Source: an uncultured Alphaproteobacteria bacterium
Lineage (GTDB): Bacteria > Pseudomonadota > Alphaproteobacteria > Rs-D84
Direction: 5' to 3'
DNA length: 64,000 nt
NCBI GenBank assembly: GCA_951801825.1
Contig: CATOOF010000002.1
Coordinates: 164,441 to 228,440, forward strand
The position numbers and the translations under genes are program-made. A model generated the notes under the pieces. The model was not told the DNA's origin and did not search any database. It was given only the letters and a program-made list of their open reading frames with translations. This document shows positions 33,073-40,657 of the stretch, in pieces (position 1 is the stretch's first letter; every line of letters begins with the position of its first letter).

Positions 33073-35448
33073 TTGAGTTTTCATGCGGTGAAAATTTTTA
33101 AAGTTTCGTTTATTGTTCTGGCATTGATTGCCGACAGGGCTGTTTTTGCGGCCCAGGCACCAAATCCTCGCGGCACGTCAACAACTGTTTCAAGCTCGCG
33201 TGGCGATGGCCGCGAGGTGCGTCATGTCTCTGCCGGTTCGACGGCGGGAACGAACACTGTCAGTGGCGGTGTTGCGTCGCGTTCTGCGACGCGCCGCCCC
33301 GCGACAACGGTTTCCAGGGCTGCGTCCGTGATAAGCATGCCCGCTTCGGGTACTGTTTCCGCGCGCAGTGCCGCGACACCGCGTAACGCGTCTGCGGTAA
33401 AGACAACATCCGCATCCCACTCTATTGTTGGGCGCGCGGCATCAAACAGTGTGGTGCGGGCGGCCCAGACAAAATCTGCCGCACGCAGTGCGACAACATC
33501 TAATGTATCCCGTGCGGGCACCGCACGTGCAACGGCGGTGTTTGACGACATCTCCAAAATTGGCGGTGGCTATTCCGCCTGTCGTGAGGCGTATGCAACA
33601 TGCATGGATCAGTTTTGTGCCAAGGCAAACGATACATATCGCCGCTGTTATTGCAGTGCCAAGTATGAAGAGTTTCGTGATACGGAAAACGCATTGGACC
33701 AGGCAAAGACGCTGTTGTTACAGTTTGAAGATAACAATCTGAACGCCGTTGATAAAACCGCCGCAGAGGTTAACGCGATGTATAGCGCCACAATCGGCGA
33801 ACAGGCGATAAAAAATGACACCAGTGCGGCGGCGGCAACACTTAGCGAAATCGGAGATTTGTTGTCAGGCAAGAAAAAAGCCACGACCAGTTCGCCGTCA
33901 ACATCATTGGGGATATTATCGCTGGATTTCACAGATGATGTTGATGATATATGGAGTGGCGGCGGCAGTTCCATATTTGATACCAGTTCCGGCCAGGATT
34001 TAAGCCAGCTGGAGGGACAGAAACTGTTTAATTCAGCAGACACCCAGTGCATGAAACTGGTTGGGGAATCGTGCGAGAACAAGGCCGTTGTTACCATGGC
34101 GCGCAGTGCCTATAACATCATGATAACCCAGGACTGTAACGCGTATGAAAAAAAGATAAACTCTCAGCGCGAGGCGGTAAAGCAAACAGTTCGCCAGGCA
34201 GAAAAAGTTTTACGTGATGCACGCCTTGAAGAGTATCGCAACCACAATTCTGCAGATGTAAACGAATGTCTGGCAAAGGTGCGCACCGCCCTGACCAATG
34301 ATAATGCGTGCGGAACAAACTACAAGCGCTGCTTGGACTATAGCGGTGTTTATATAAACAGCAACACGGGTGAAGCGATTTATTCCCCGCGCCTGTTCAA
34401 GCTGGTTGAGCAGATAAATCTGGACGGTTCTTCGGATGTGTTGGGCCAGAATCCAGAGTTTAATAGTTTCCTGGATTCCAAGAAGATGTTTGCAACGACC
34501 GCGCTGGACACATGTCGCGACATATCTGACATTGTCTGGCAGGAATTCAAGCGTGCCGCCCTTATTGAAATATCCCAGGCCCAGGACGAAAAGATAGAAG
34601 AAATAAAAATGTCGTGTGTCAGCACGATGGCAGAATGCTATGACACACAGTCGAATGCATTGAAAAGTTTTGATAACACAACCGCGCAATATGCCGGGGC
34701 CCAGGCCGCATATGCCGCCCGTGCAATGTGCCAGGACAAGGTTGCCGCATGTGCCGCGCTGTATGCCGGGCCAAACGACAAGGTGTGTGATTTTGATGGC
34801 AACGGGCGTCTTAAAAACGGTGCAGACTGTGGTCTAAAGGCGTTGGTTAGTTTTGTTCAGACCGTTGATAATGTTCGCGTCGCCGAAGGATGCTCGATTG
34901 CATTGGATAATAAAATGAAGGAAATATGCACACCGGCGAAAGATACCAAGGGCTATCCGTGGAATTGCCGCGGGATGTCTCGCGATGAGCTGAAAAACAC
35001 GGTCGAGACATATGCACAGTTATACTGTACTGACCCGTCATCCAATACACAGGAGGTTGCGGCGGAAACACAGTTCACGATTAATAAAATTATAGATGAT
35101 ATCTATGATGAGTTGGATTATCAGTTAATGGAATCGTGCGAGGAGCTTGATGGCTACTGGGTTGCCACGGGGGATGAGATGCAGGAACAATTATCAGGAA
35201 AGCTGCTGTCGGCATTTTATGCAAATAACTTTGGTGGCCGCACGGATAATACTGAAACATCATATGGGCGCTGTGTCGAGAATGATACGATGATACGATG
35301 CACCAACTATAACAGTGGCAAGGAAGAACAGGTTGCGACATATGACCGTAGCAAGGATGTCTGTATTTTCACCGATGAATGGTACAAAATGAAATGTGAA
35401 TCCATGCAAGGATATTATGAAAATAGCGTTTGCTATGTTGCGCAATAA
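33073..35448 (+). CDS. Large exported protein with Ser/Thr/Arg/Ala-rich region and helical Cys-containing domain
   Basis: TTG 33073 is used because GAGAGA lies about nine bases upstream; GTG 33088 has no such site. The 791-residue product has a signal peptide (to about residue 26). A low-complexity segment follows, dominated by Ser, Thr, Ala, Arg and Val (about 27-155). A mainly helical region then carries regularly spaced Cys residues (YATCMDQFC, RRCYC, and later single Cys) and acidic stretches, including LEEYRNHNSADVNECLAKVRTAL-like coiled-coil sequence. The C-terminus ends ENSVCYVAQ. No family is recognised. It is exported and disulfide-bonded by inference, and sits 21 bases before another secreted protein, so they are probably one operon. 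Confidence 0.7.
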   Translation: MSFHAVKIFKVSFIVLALIADRAVFAAQAPNPRGTSTTVSSSRGDGREVRHVSAGSTAGTNTVSGGVASRSATRRPATTVSRAASVISMPASGTVSARSAATPRNASAVKTTSASHSIVGRAASNSVVRAAQTKSAARSATTSNVSRAGTARATAVFDDISKIGGGYSACREAYATCMDQFCAKANDTYRRCYCSAKYEEFRDTENALDQAKTLLLQFEDNNLNAVDKTAAEVNAMYSATIGEQAIKNDTSAAAATLSEIGDLLSGKKKATTSSPSTSLGILSLDFTDDVDDIWSGGGSSIFDTSSGQDLSQLEGQKLFNSADTQCMKLVGESCENKAVVTMARSAYNIMITQDCNAYEKKINSQREAVKQTVRQAEKVLRDARLEEYRNHNSADVNECLAKVRTALTNDNACGTNYKRCLDYSGVYINSNTGEAIYSPRLFKLVEQINLDGSSDVLGQNPEFNSFLDSKKMFATTALDTCRDISDIVWQEFKRAALIEISQAQDEKIEEIKMSCVSTMAECYDTQSNALKSFDNTTAQYAGAQAAYAARAMCQDKVAACAALYAGPNDKVCDFDGNGRLKNGADCGLKALVSFVQTVDNVRVAEGCSIALDNKMKEICTPAKDTKGYPWNCRGMSRDELKNTVETYAQLYCTDPSSNTQEVAAETQFTINKIIDDIYDELDYQLMESCEELDGYWVATGDEMQEQLSGKLLSAFYANNFGGRTDNTETSYGRCVENDTMIRCTNYNSGKEEQVATYDRSKDVCIFTDEWYKMKCESMQGYYENSVCYVAQ

Positions 35449-35468
35449 TTCGAGCAATGGAAAGAAAT

Positions 35469-36698
35469 ATGAAACATACGTTCTGTTTATCTTTGTTAAT
35501 ATATTTTTGTGCGGCGGCTGGGGCGGTGGCCGGTGGCGGAAACAATGTCTCGTCGCTTAGTAGCGACTGGGGTGGTGGGCGCTGGGTTATGTGCGGCCAA
35601 CATGCACTGGGGGCAGATAATGCTTGTATTGGCGCAACAGAAAATTGTGCGTCGCGTTCAATGTTTGCACGAAATTATACCGATGAATGGGCGGTCCAGA
35701 TGCTGGTTGCAATGAAGGTAACCAAAACCGGGGCTATGTTCTGCCCTGTCCAGGTAGAGGGTAAAAATAAAAACAGGGGCAATGCTTGGACCGAATATGC
35801 GTCGGCCGGTAGCAATTGTGTATGGCTGTGCAAGAATGGATATACCGGCGAAGAATGTGCGACCGAGGCCGCGGCCGGAACAACATGTGACCCGACCAAG
35901 TTGCAGGCTAGCAACTATTCCAGTATTTATCGTGTTGCGTCGGGTGCAAACATAGAAGACAGCGTCGCCATGTTTGGCTTTAATAATAATAACTCTTGCG
36001 GTGTGCACAAGAAGCAGGAGCATGATATTATTCTGGGGGTTACGCGTTGGACGCCCAGTGGACATGGTGCCTTTGTTCAGCAGTTGGTTGTTCGTGCCGA
36101 GCGGTCTGGCTGGAAAGATATGGTTTCATGGGCGGCAATATATCCCGCCGGTGGTGCGCCAGAGATTCTGGTATGCAAAAACGGCTATAGGCCAAATGCG
36201 GGCTCTACCGACTGCGAGGAAATAAATATGAACATTTGTGCCCAAGCTCAGGCCTGTTCCGGCTGGTCTAATGCCGGCTTTGATGAGCAGGAGCATGTAA
36301 TGGTGCAGCCCGCCGGCCAATCATGCTATGAGTTTAGATGTGCCCAGCAGGGGTATGCATTTCAATCTGCTGCAGAAAGAAAGTGTATCGAGTGTTCAAA
36401 TAGCTTGCGCGATGGCGCGCATCCGGTTAGCGGTTTGTGCATAAAGTGCGATATCGGCAAAATATTTAACAGTGAAACCGGGGCATGTGATGATGCGGAT
36501 GCGTATAGCAAGCTCGACATGCAGTATGGCAAAGGCAGAACCAAGGACAATACAAAGCTGGAGGCGCAGTGCTGGACGATTGTTGCGCCGCCTGAAGAAT
36601 ATACTGTTTGTGTGCGTAAAGGTGGTGCGGGGGCTTCCGGATCGGCATCGGGGGGCAATTCGGCCCGTGCGGCGCGCGTTCAGGCCTCTATTAAATAG
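35469..36698 (+). CDS. Secreted Cys-rich protein, EGF/TNFR-like tail
   Basis: ATG 35469 is preferred over the track start because GGAAAG precedes it and a signal peptide begins there (KHTFCLSLLIYFCAAAGAVAG). The 409-residue product is rich in Gly, Cys, Asn and Trp. It opens with a repeated Trp/Gly-rich region (GGGRWVMCGQHALG) and later has Cys clusters at about residues 300-355 (CIECSNSLRDG ... CIKCDIGKIFNSETGAC) with the CxxC and GxxC pattern of Cys-rich extracellular modules. It ends in a Gly/Ser/Ala tail. It follows the 33073 gene directly and precedes a bidirectional terminator. Function unknown; exposure at the cell surface is likely. Confidence 0.7.
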   Translation: MKHTFCLSLLIYFCAAAGAVAGGGNNVSSLSSDWGGGRWVMCGQHALGADNACIGATENCASRSMFARNYTDEWAVQMLVAMKVTKTGAMFCPVQVEGKNKNRGNAWTEYASAGSNCVWLCKNGYTGEECATEAAAGTTCDPTKLQASNYSSIYRVASGANIEDSVAMFGFNNNNSCGVHKKQEHDIILGVTRWTPSGHGAFVQQLVVRAERSGWKDMVSWAAIYPAGGAPEILVCKNGYRPNAGSTDCEEINMNICAQAQACSGWSNAGFDEQEHVMVQPAGQSCYEFRCAQQGYAFQSAAERKCIECSNSLRDGAHPVSGLCIKCDIGKIFNSETGACDDADAYSKLDMQYGKGRTKDNTKLEAQCWTIVAPPEEYTVCVRKGGAGASGSASGGNSARAARVQASIK

Positions 36699-36715
36699 CG
36701 ATATATTCTATAAAA

Positions 36716-36741
36716 AATCCCCGAATATCGGGGATTTTTTG
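36716..36741. terminator. Bidirectional terminator
   Basis: AAATCCCCGA / TCGGGGATTT stem with loop ATA and T-runs on both strands. Confidence 0.85.
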
Positions 36742-36758
36742 TTTGGCTTAAATATTAA

Positions 36759-37172
36759 TTATGCGGTGCCGTTTAATGTTTTTAACAGTTTCATAATTGT
36801 TTGGCGGGTTTCATCATTGGGCAGTTTCCAATACAGGTTTATTAATTGCAGAGATTCGTTTTTTCCCAACGGGTCGTTCGCCGTCTGCTCTGCTACATGT
36901 AAAGAGCGTGATGCGCGCGTTTCTTCGGGCATGTTTCCCGGCAGACCTGTAAAAAAGAATGAAACCGGTGTTTCCAGCAGTGTGCTAAGCTCAAACAGTC
37001 TGGCCGCAGATACACGGTTTCCGGCCGTTTCATACTTTTGAATTTGCTGAAATGTTACACCGCATTTCTTAGCCAGGTCTTTCTGGGACAGGCCCATCAT
37101 GGTACGACGCAACTGCAGTCGCTGACCAATGTGTTCATCCACTGCTGTTGGGGTAAATGCTCTGCCGCTCAT
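36759..37172 (-). CDS. XRE-family helix-turn-helix transcriptional regulator
   Basis: ATG 37172 is used because GGAGAGGAAAAT precedes it; the longer track ORF runs through the promoter. The 137-residue product has a central XRE HTH (RLQLRRTMMGLSQKDLAKKCGVTFQQIQKYETAGNRVSAARLFELS in shortened form), with the recognition helix TFQQIQKYE at about residues 41-49. The C-terminal half is helical and starts VSFFFTGLP. This layout (HTH then a helical regulatory tail with a FFF box) is typical of alphaproteobacterial cell-cycle or stress regulators of the XRE class. The target is unknown. Its promoter shares a -35 box with the divergent gpmI promoter. Confidence 0.8.
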   Translation of the reverse strand: MSGRAFTPTAVDEHIGQRLQLRRTMMGLSQKDLAKKCGVTFQQIQKYETAGNRVSAARLFELSTLLETPVSFFFTGLPGNMPEETRASRSLHVAEQTANDPLGKNESLQLINLYWKLPNDETRQTIMKLLKTLNGTA

Positions 37173-37215
37173 ATTTTCCTCTCCGATACAAATGCAACAT
37201 ATGATATTTATCCTA

Positions 37216-37244
37216 TTTATACATGTTTTCTTTTTCTTTTGCAA
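37216..37244 (-). promoter_or_regulatory. Promoter of the XRE regulator
   Basis: TTGCAA (37239-37244), a 17-base spacer and TATAAA on the minus strand. The palindromic TTGCAA is also the -35 box of the gpmI promoter on the other strand. Confidence 0.6.
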
Positions 37245-37267
37245 TCAAAAAAGGGTTGTGCTACTGT
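37239..37267 (+). promoter_or_regulatory. Promoter of gpmI
   Basis: TTGCAA (37239-37244), a 17-base spacer and TACTGT, about 32 bases before ATG 37299. It shares the -35 hexamer with the divergent XRE promoter. Confidence 0.55.
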
Positions 37268-37298
37268 TCGCTCTGGAATTTAAAAACAGGGGAAAAGT

Positions 37299-38774
37299 AT
37301 GACAAAACCAGTTGTTTTATGCATTATGGACGGCGTCGGAATTAATCCAAACACATCGCATAATGCCGTGGCGTTGGCAAATATGCCTTTTTTTGACAAA
37401 CTGTTAAAACAGTATCCGCATTCTGTGCTGGATGCCAGTGGGCCTGCGGTGGGGTTGCCGACTGGAACAATGGGAAATTCAGAGGTTGGACATATAACAA
37501 TGGGCGCCGGTCGTGTTGTTAACCAGTTCTTGCGCCGTTTTCAGATTGAAAACTGGGACGAGAATGCGGCGCTGGGCGATTTTATCGCCGATGTGCGTGG
37601 GCGTGGCGGTATCGTTCATTTTGCCGGCATGATGTCTGACGGGCGCGTTCATTCAAATCTGGCCGACATGATTTTGATTATGCGCCGCGTTTTGGATGCC
37701 GGATTGCGTGTTTGCATACATTTTATCGCAGACGGGCGTGATACACTGCCCCAGTCCGCGCCGGAATATGTGGAGGCTCTGCAACGTGAACTGGCGCCAT
37801 ATATGGCCGATGGGCGTGCGTTTTTTGGAACACTGTCCGGGCGGTATTATGCAATGGACAGAAATCAGAATATGGATCGTACCGAACTGGCGTTTAATGC
37901 GATTGCATGTGCGAAGTCCGATTTGCATGCGGCAACCATTGATGCCGCATTGGCGGCGGCATACCAGCGCGGCGAAACAGATGAATTTATTAAGCCGGTT
38001 GTTATTGACGGGGATGTGGCAATTACGCCAAATGATGGATTTTTATTTGGAAATTACCGCAGTGACCGCGCACGCCAGATTGTGCGTGCAATGCTGAAAA
38101 CGGGTGCGGCGATGCTGTGCTTTTCCCAGTATGGCGAAGGATTAAACGAACAATGCCCCGCCCTGTTGCCGGATGTGGCGGTAAACAATACGCTGGGGGA
38201 TGTGCTGGCGGCGGCGGGAAAAAGTCAGCTGCGCATTGCGGAAACAGAAAAATATAATCATGTAACCTATTTCTTTGATGCAGAGCGTAATATAGATTTT
38301 CCGCATTCTGACAAGGTTTTAATTGCATCGCCTGATGTTGCAACATTTGATTTAAAGCCGGAAATGTCCGCAGTGGAAATAACAGATGCATTGTTGCCGC
38401 GCCTGGCGCAATTCGATGTTGTTATATTAAATTATGCCAATGGCGACATGGTTGGGCACACCGGGGTTGAGGCCGCCGCAATTCGTGCGATGGAGACGCT
38501 GGATGAACAGCTGGCGCGATTGGTGCCGGCGGTACTGGAACTGGGGGGGACTGTTTTGATTACAGCCGACCATGGCAACGCAGAGAAACTGTGGGACGAG
38601 GAGAATAACCTGCCCTGGACGGCGCATACGACAAACCCGGTTAACTTTATAGTCGTATCAAATGATGCGCATACGGCGCATGACGGGGGATTGGCCGATA
38701 TCGCCCCGACGGTGTTAAAGCTGGCCGGGGTGCCGGTTCCGCCGGATATGACAGGAAAATCGCTGGTTGATTAA
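37299..38774 (+). CDS. gpmI: 2,3-Bisphosphoglycerate-independent phosphoglycerate mutase
   Basis: GpmI interconverts 3- and 2-phosphoglycerate in glycolysis without a bisphosphate cofactor, using two manganese ions. The 491-residue product starts CIMDGVGIN with the first metal ligand, has TGTMGNSEVGHITMGAGRVV with the catalytic Ser, ADGRDTLPQ, SGRYYAMDR and the C-terminal ITADHGNAEKLWDEE metal site. Length is typical. GGGGAAAAGT precedes ATG 37299. It lies between the XRE regulator and tadA. Confidence 0.96.
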   Translation: MTKPVVLCIMDGVGINPNTSHNAVALANMPFFDKLLKQYPHSVLDASGPAVGLPTGTMGNSEVGHITMGAGRVVNQFLRRFQIENWDENAALGDFIADVRGRGGIVHFAGMMSDGRVHSNLADMILIMRRVLDAGLRVCIHFIADGRDTLPQSAPEYVEALQRELAPYMADGRAFFGTLSGRYYAMDRNQNMDRTELAFNAIACAKSDLHAATIDAALAAAYQRGETDEFIKPVVIDGDVAITPNDGFLFGNYRSDRARQIVRAMLKTGAAMLCFSQYGEGLNEQCPALLPDVAVNNTLGDVLAAAGKSQLRIAETEKYNHVTYFFDAERNIDFPHSDKVLIASPDVATFDLKPEMSAVEITDALLPRLAQFDVVILNYANGDMVGHTGVEAAAIRAMETLDEQLARLVPAVLELGGTVLITADHGNAEKLWDEENNLPWTAHTTNPVNFIVVSNDAHTAHDGGLADIAPTVLKLAGVPVPPDMTGKSLVD

Positions 38775-38778
38775 ACAA

Positions 38779-38802
38779 AACGCCCCGTTTGGGGTGTTTT
38801 TT
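38779..38802. terminator. Bidirectional terminator between gpmI and tadA
   Basis: AACGCCCC / GGGGTGTT stem (one G-T pair) with loop GTTT, then TTTTT; A-run on the other side. Confidence 0.8.
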
Positions 38803-39247
38803 ATTTGTTTCGGCGGGCCTTGAAAAAATCACGCAACATTTGGGCCGATTCTGCAGCGTACTGTGGTATTTGCGTAATCATTGGACGCCATAGATGGCGG
38901 TCTGTTTCAAATATGCGCGCATTGGCGGTAATGCCGCCGCCCTTTTCATCCGTGGCGGCAAAATAAATATGGCGTATGCGTGCAAATGATATTGCCGTGG
39001 CGCACATCGCGCACGGTTCCAGTGATACATAGATGTCGCATTCGTCCAGAAATTTTTGCCCCAGTTTTTTACACGCTCTATTTATTGCGACGATTTCCGC
39101 ATGCAGTGTTGGGTTGCGCCGTTGTTGGACCCGGTTTTCCCCGCGTGCGATAATTTTTCCGTCATGCACAATTACAGCGCCGATTGGCACGTCGCCATGA
39201 GCGGATGCACGGCGGGCTAAAATTAAAGCTTGTTTCATAAAATCCAT
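38801..39247 (-). CDS. tadA: tRNA-specific adenosine deaminase
   Basis: TadA converts adenosine to inosine at the wobble base of tRNA-Arg(ACG). The 148-residue product has the deaminase motifs: VPIGAVIVHDGKIIARG, the zinc-binding and proton-shuttle HAE in NPTLHAEIVAIN, and PCAMC in SLEPCAMCATAI. No Shine-Dalgarno is visible and a -10 box lies seven bases before ATG 39247, so the mRNA is probably leaderless. An ATG at 39238 is the alternative start. Divergent from rsmD with overlapping promoters. Confidence 0.94.
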   Translation of the reverse strand: MDFMKQALILARRASAHGDVPIGAVIVHDGKIIARGENRVQQRRNPTLHAEIVAINRACKKLGQKFLDECDIYVSLEPCAMCATAISFARIRHIYFAATDEKGGGITANARIFETDRHLWRPMITQIPQYAAESAQMLRDFFKARRNK

Positions 39248-39257
39248 ACGGTAAAGT
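39230..39257 (+). promoter_or_regulatory. Promoter of rsmD (leaderless layout)
   Basis: TTGTTT, a 16-base spacer and TAAAGT end seven bases before ATG 39265. The promoter lies inside the start of tadA. Confidence 0.4.
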
Positions 39258-39282
39258 ATAAGGCATGGATTCTAAATTGCAA
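39255..39282 (-). promoter_or_regulatory. Promoter of tadA (leaderless layout)
   Basis: TTGCAA, a 16-base spacer and TATACT on the minus strand, ending seven bases before the tadA start. It overlaps the rsmD start. Confidence 0.45.
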
Positions 39283-39810
39283 ATCATTTCAGGTGAATAT
39301 CGCGGACGTAAACTGCGTCTGCCGCCGGGCGGCCGCCCGACCCAGAACCGTGCCAGAATTGCGCTGTTTAACATGCTGGCGTCGTTGGATGTTGTGCCGG
39401 CGTGCGTATGGGATGCATTTGCCGGCAGCGGCGCGTTCGGTATAGAATGTTTGTCTCGCTGGGCACAGTGTCGTGCGGTGTTCACAGATATTGCGCCGGC
39501 CACGGTTAGAATGAATTTGGGGGGATTGAATATTGATTCGCGGGCGTCTGTTGTGGCGGGTGATGCACTGTCGGCCGTGGGCAAATACGGTCCGCTGTGT
39601 GATTTGATTTTTGTGGACCCGCCCTATTGTGCGGCAGAAACAGGTGTGGCGTTTATAAAAAAGCTGGGGGGCGCGGCACGTTATGGAACAATTGTCGTTT
39701 GGGAGCAAGAAGCATCGGCCGCAATAATGCCAACGGCTGACATATGGGAAATATTGCGGGATAAGCAATATGGGCGTGCACGCTTTATAATTTTGCGAAA
39801 AATTAAATAA
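39265..39810 (+). CDS. rsmD: 16S rRNA (guanine966-N2)-methyltransferase
   Basis: RsmD methylates G966 in 16S rRNA. The 181-residue product has the N-terminal ISGEYRGRKLRLPPGGRPTQNRAR region, a SAM-binding block (VWDAFAGSGAFGIECLSR) and the catalytic DPPY motif in LIFVDPPYCAAE. Length fits the family. It diverges from tadA and precedes rplY. The promoter is directly ahead of the start codon. Confidence 0.95.
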   Translation: MDSKLQIISGEYRGRKLRLPPGGRPTQNRARIALFNMLASLDVVPACVWDAFAGSGAFGIECLSRWAQCRAVFTDIAPATVRMNLGGLNIDSRASVVAGDALSAVGKYGPLCDLIFVDPPYCAAETGVAFIKKLGGAARYGTIVVWEQEASAAIMPTADIWEILRDKQYGRARFIILRKIK

Positions 39811-39815
39811 AAACC

Positions 39816-39844
39816 TTGATTTTTGCATGTTTTTAATGAATAAT
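39816..39844 (+). promoter_or_regulatory. Promoter of rplY
   Basis: TTGATT, a 17-base spacer and AATAAT. A leader of about 60 bases follows and holds a hairpin at about 39851-39877 (CGCG-ACC / GGT-CGCG), a possible L25 autoregulatory site. Confidence 0.5.
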
Positions 39845-39908
39845 TGCCTTCGCGCGGCACCCTTGGAGGTCGCGTGAAACATTAAAACATGCTATAAAAG
39901 GATTAAAA

Positions 39909-40526
39909 ATGGCAATAAATTTAAATGCAGAAATTCGTACTGTTGCCGGCAAGGGGGCCGCGCGCAGCATCCGCAATAACAAAAATATCCCCGCTGTTAT
40001 CTATGGTGAAAAAAAGGCGCCTGTTGCAATAGAATTGAACGGTCGCGATTTTGAAATGCTTATCAGAACACCGGGTTTGCGGACAAAACTGTTCCAGATT
40101 AAAACATCAAACGGCACAGAAGACGCAATGTTGATGGATATTCAGTATCATCCGGTAACAGATGCGGTTGTTCACGCTGACTTTAAGCGTATCGATGTTA
40201 AAAATCCGGTAAATGTTGTTGTTCCGGTTGAGGTTATTAATGCCGAAACATCCAAGGGCCTGAAACTGGGCGGCGTATTGAACTTTGCCGTACGTAAGGT
40301 TGCACTGCGCGGATTGATTGATGCGATTCCGGAAAAAATCACAATTGATTTGCAGACTCTGACGATTGGCGACAGCGTTCATGGTTCCGACCTGGCGTTG
40401 CCGGCGGGTGTTGAATTGGGCCTGCACCAGGCAGAATTGGCGTTTGCCACAATCGGTGGTAAAATGCCAGAAGAAGCTGATGCAAAATCTGCGCCGGCGG
40501 CCGCGGCGGCACCTGCTAAAAAATAA
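39909..40526 (+). CDS. rplY: 50S ribosomal protein L25, general stress (CTC) form
   Basis: L25 binds 5S rRNA. The 205-residue product has the N-terminal L25 5S-binding domain (LNAEIRTVAGKGAARSIRNN, IPAVIYGEKKAPV) and the C-terminal TL5/CTC beta domain (HADFKRIDVKNPVNVVVPVEV, KITIDLQTLTIGDSVHGSDLALPAGVE in part), followed by an Ala-rich tail. This is the long form typical of alphaproteobacteria. AAAAGG precedes ATG 39909, and a terminator closes the transcript. Confidence 0.95.
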   Translation: MAINLNAEIRTVAGKGAARSIRNNKNIPAVIYGEKKAPVAIELNGRDFEMLIRTPGLRTKLFQIKTSNGTEDAMLMDIQYHPVTDAVVHADFKRIDVKNPVNVVVPVEVINAETSKGLKLGGVLNFAVRKVALRGLIDAIPEKITIDLQTLTIGDSVHGSDLALPAGVELGLHQAELAFATIGGKMPEEADAKSAPAAAAAPAKK

Positions 40527-40546
40527 TATTTTCGTATGGAAATTAA

Positions 40547-40573
40547 AACGTCCCGTTTCGGGACGTTTTTTTC
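40547..40573 (+). terminator. Terminator of rplY
   Basis: A 9-bp stem AACGTCCCG / CGGGACGTT with loop TTT, then a long T-run. Confidence 0.9.
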
Positions 40574-40595
40574 TTGTTATTTTTTTCCTGTGGTC

Positions 40596-40624
40596 TTGAA
40601 ATGCTTTTTCGTGTTCACTATATC
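40596..40624 (+). promoter_or_regulatory. Heat-shock-like / sigma70 promoter of dnaK
   Basis: TTGAAA, a 17-base spacer and TATATC fit sigma70. The same bases read CTTGAAA ... CACTATAT, close to alphaproteobacterial RpoH promoters (CTTG then CYTAT). It lies 34 bases before the dnaK start, with AAGGAGTG between. Confidence 0.55.
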
Positions 40625-40657
40625 AGAGGCAAACAGAGTCTATTTAAGGAGTGAAAA

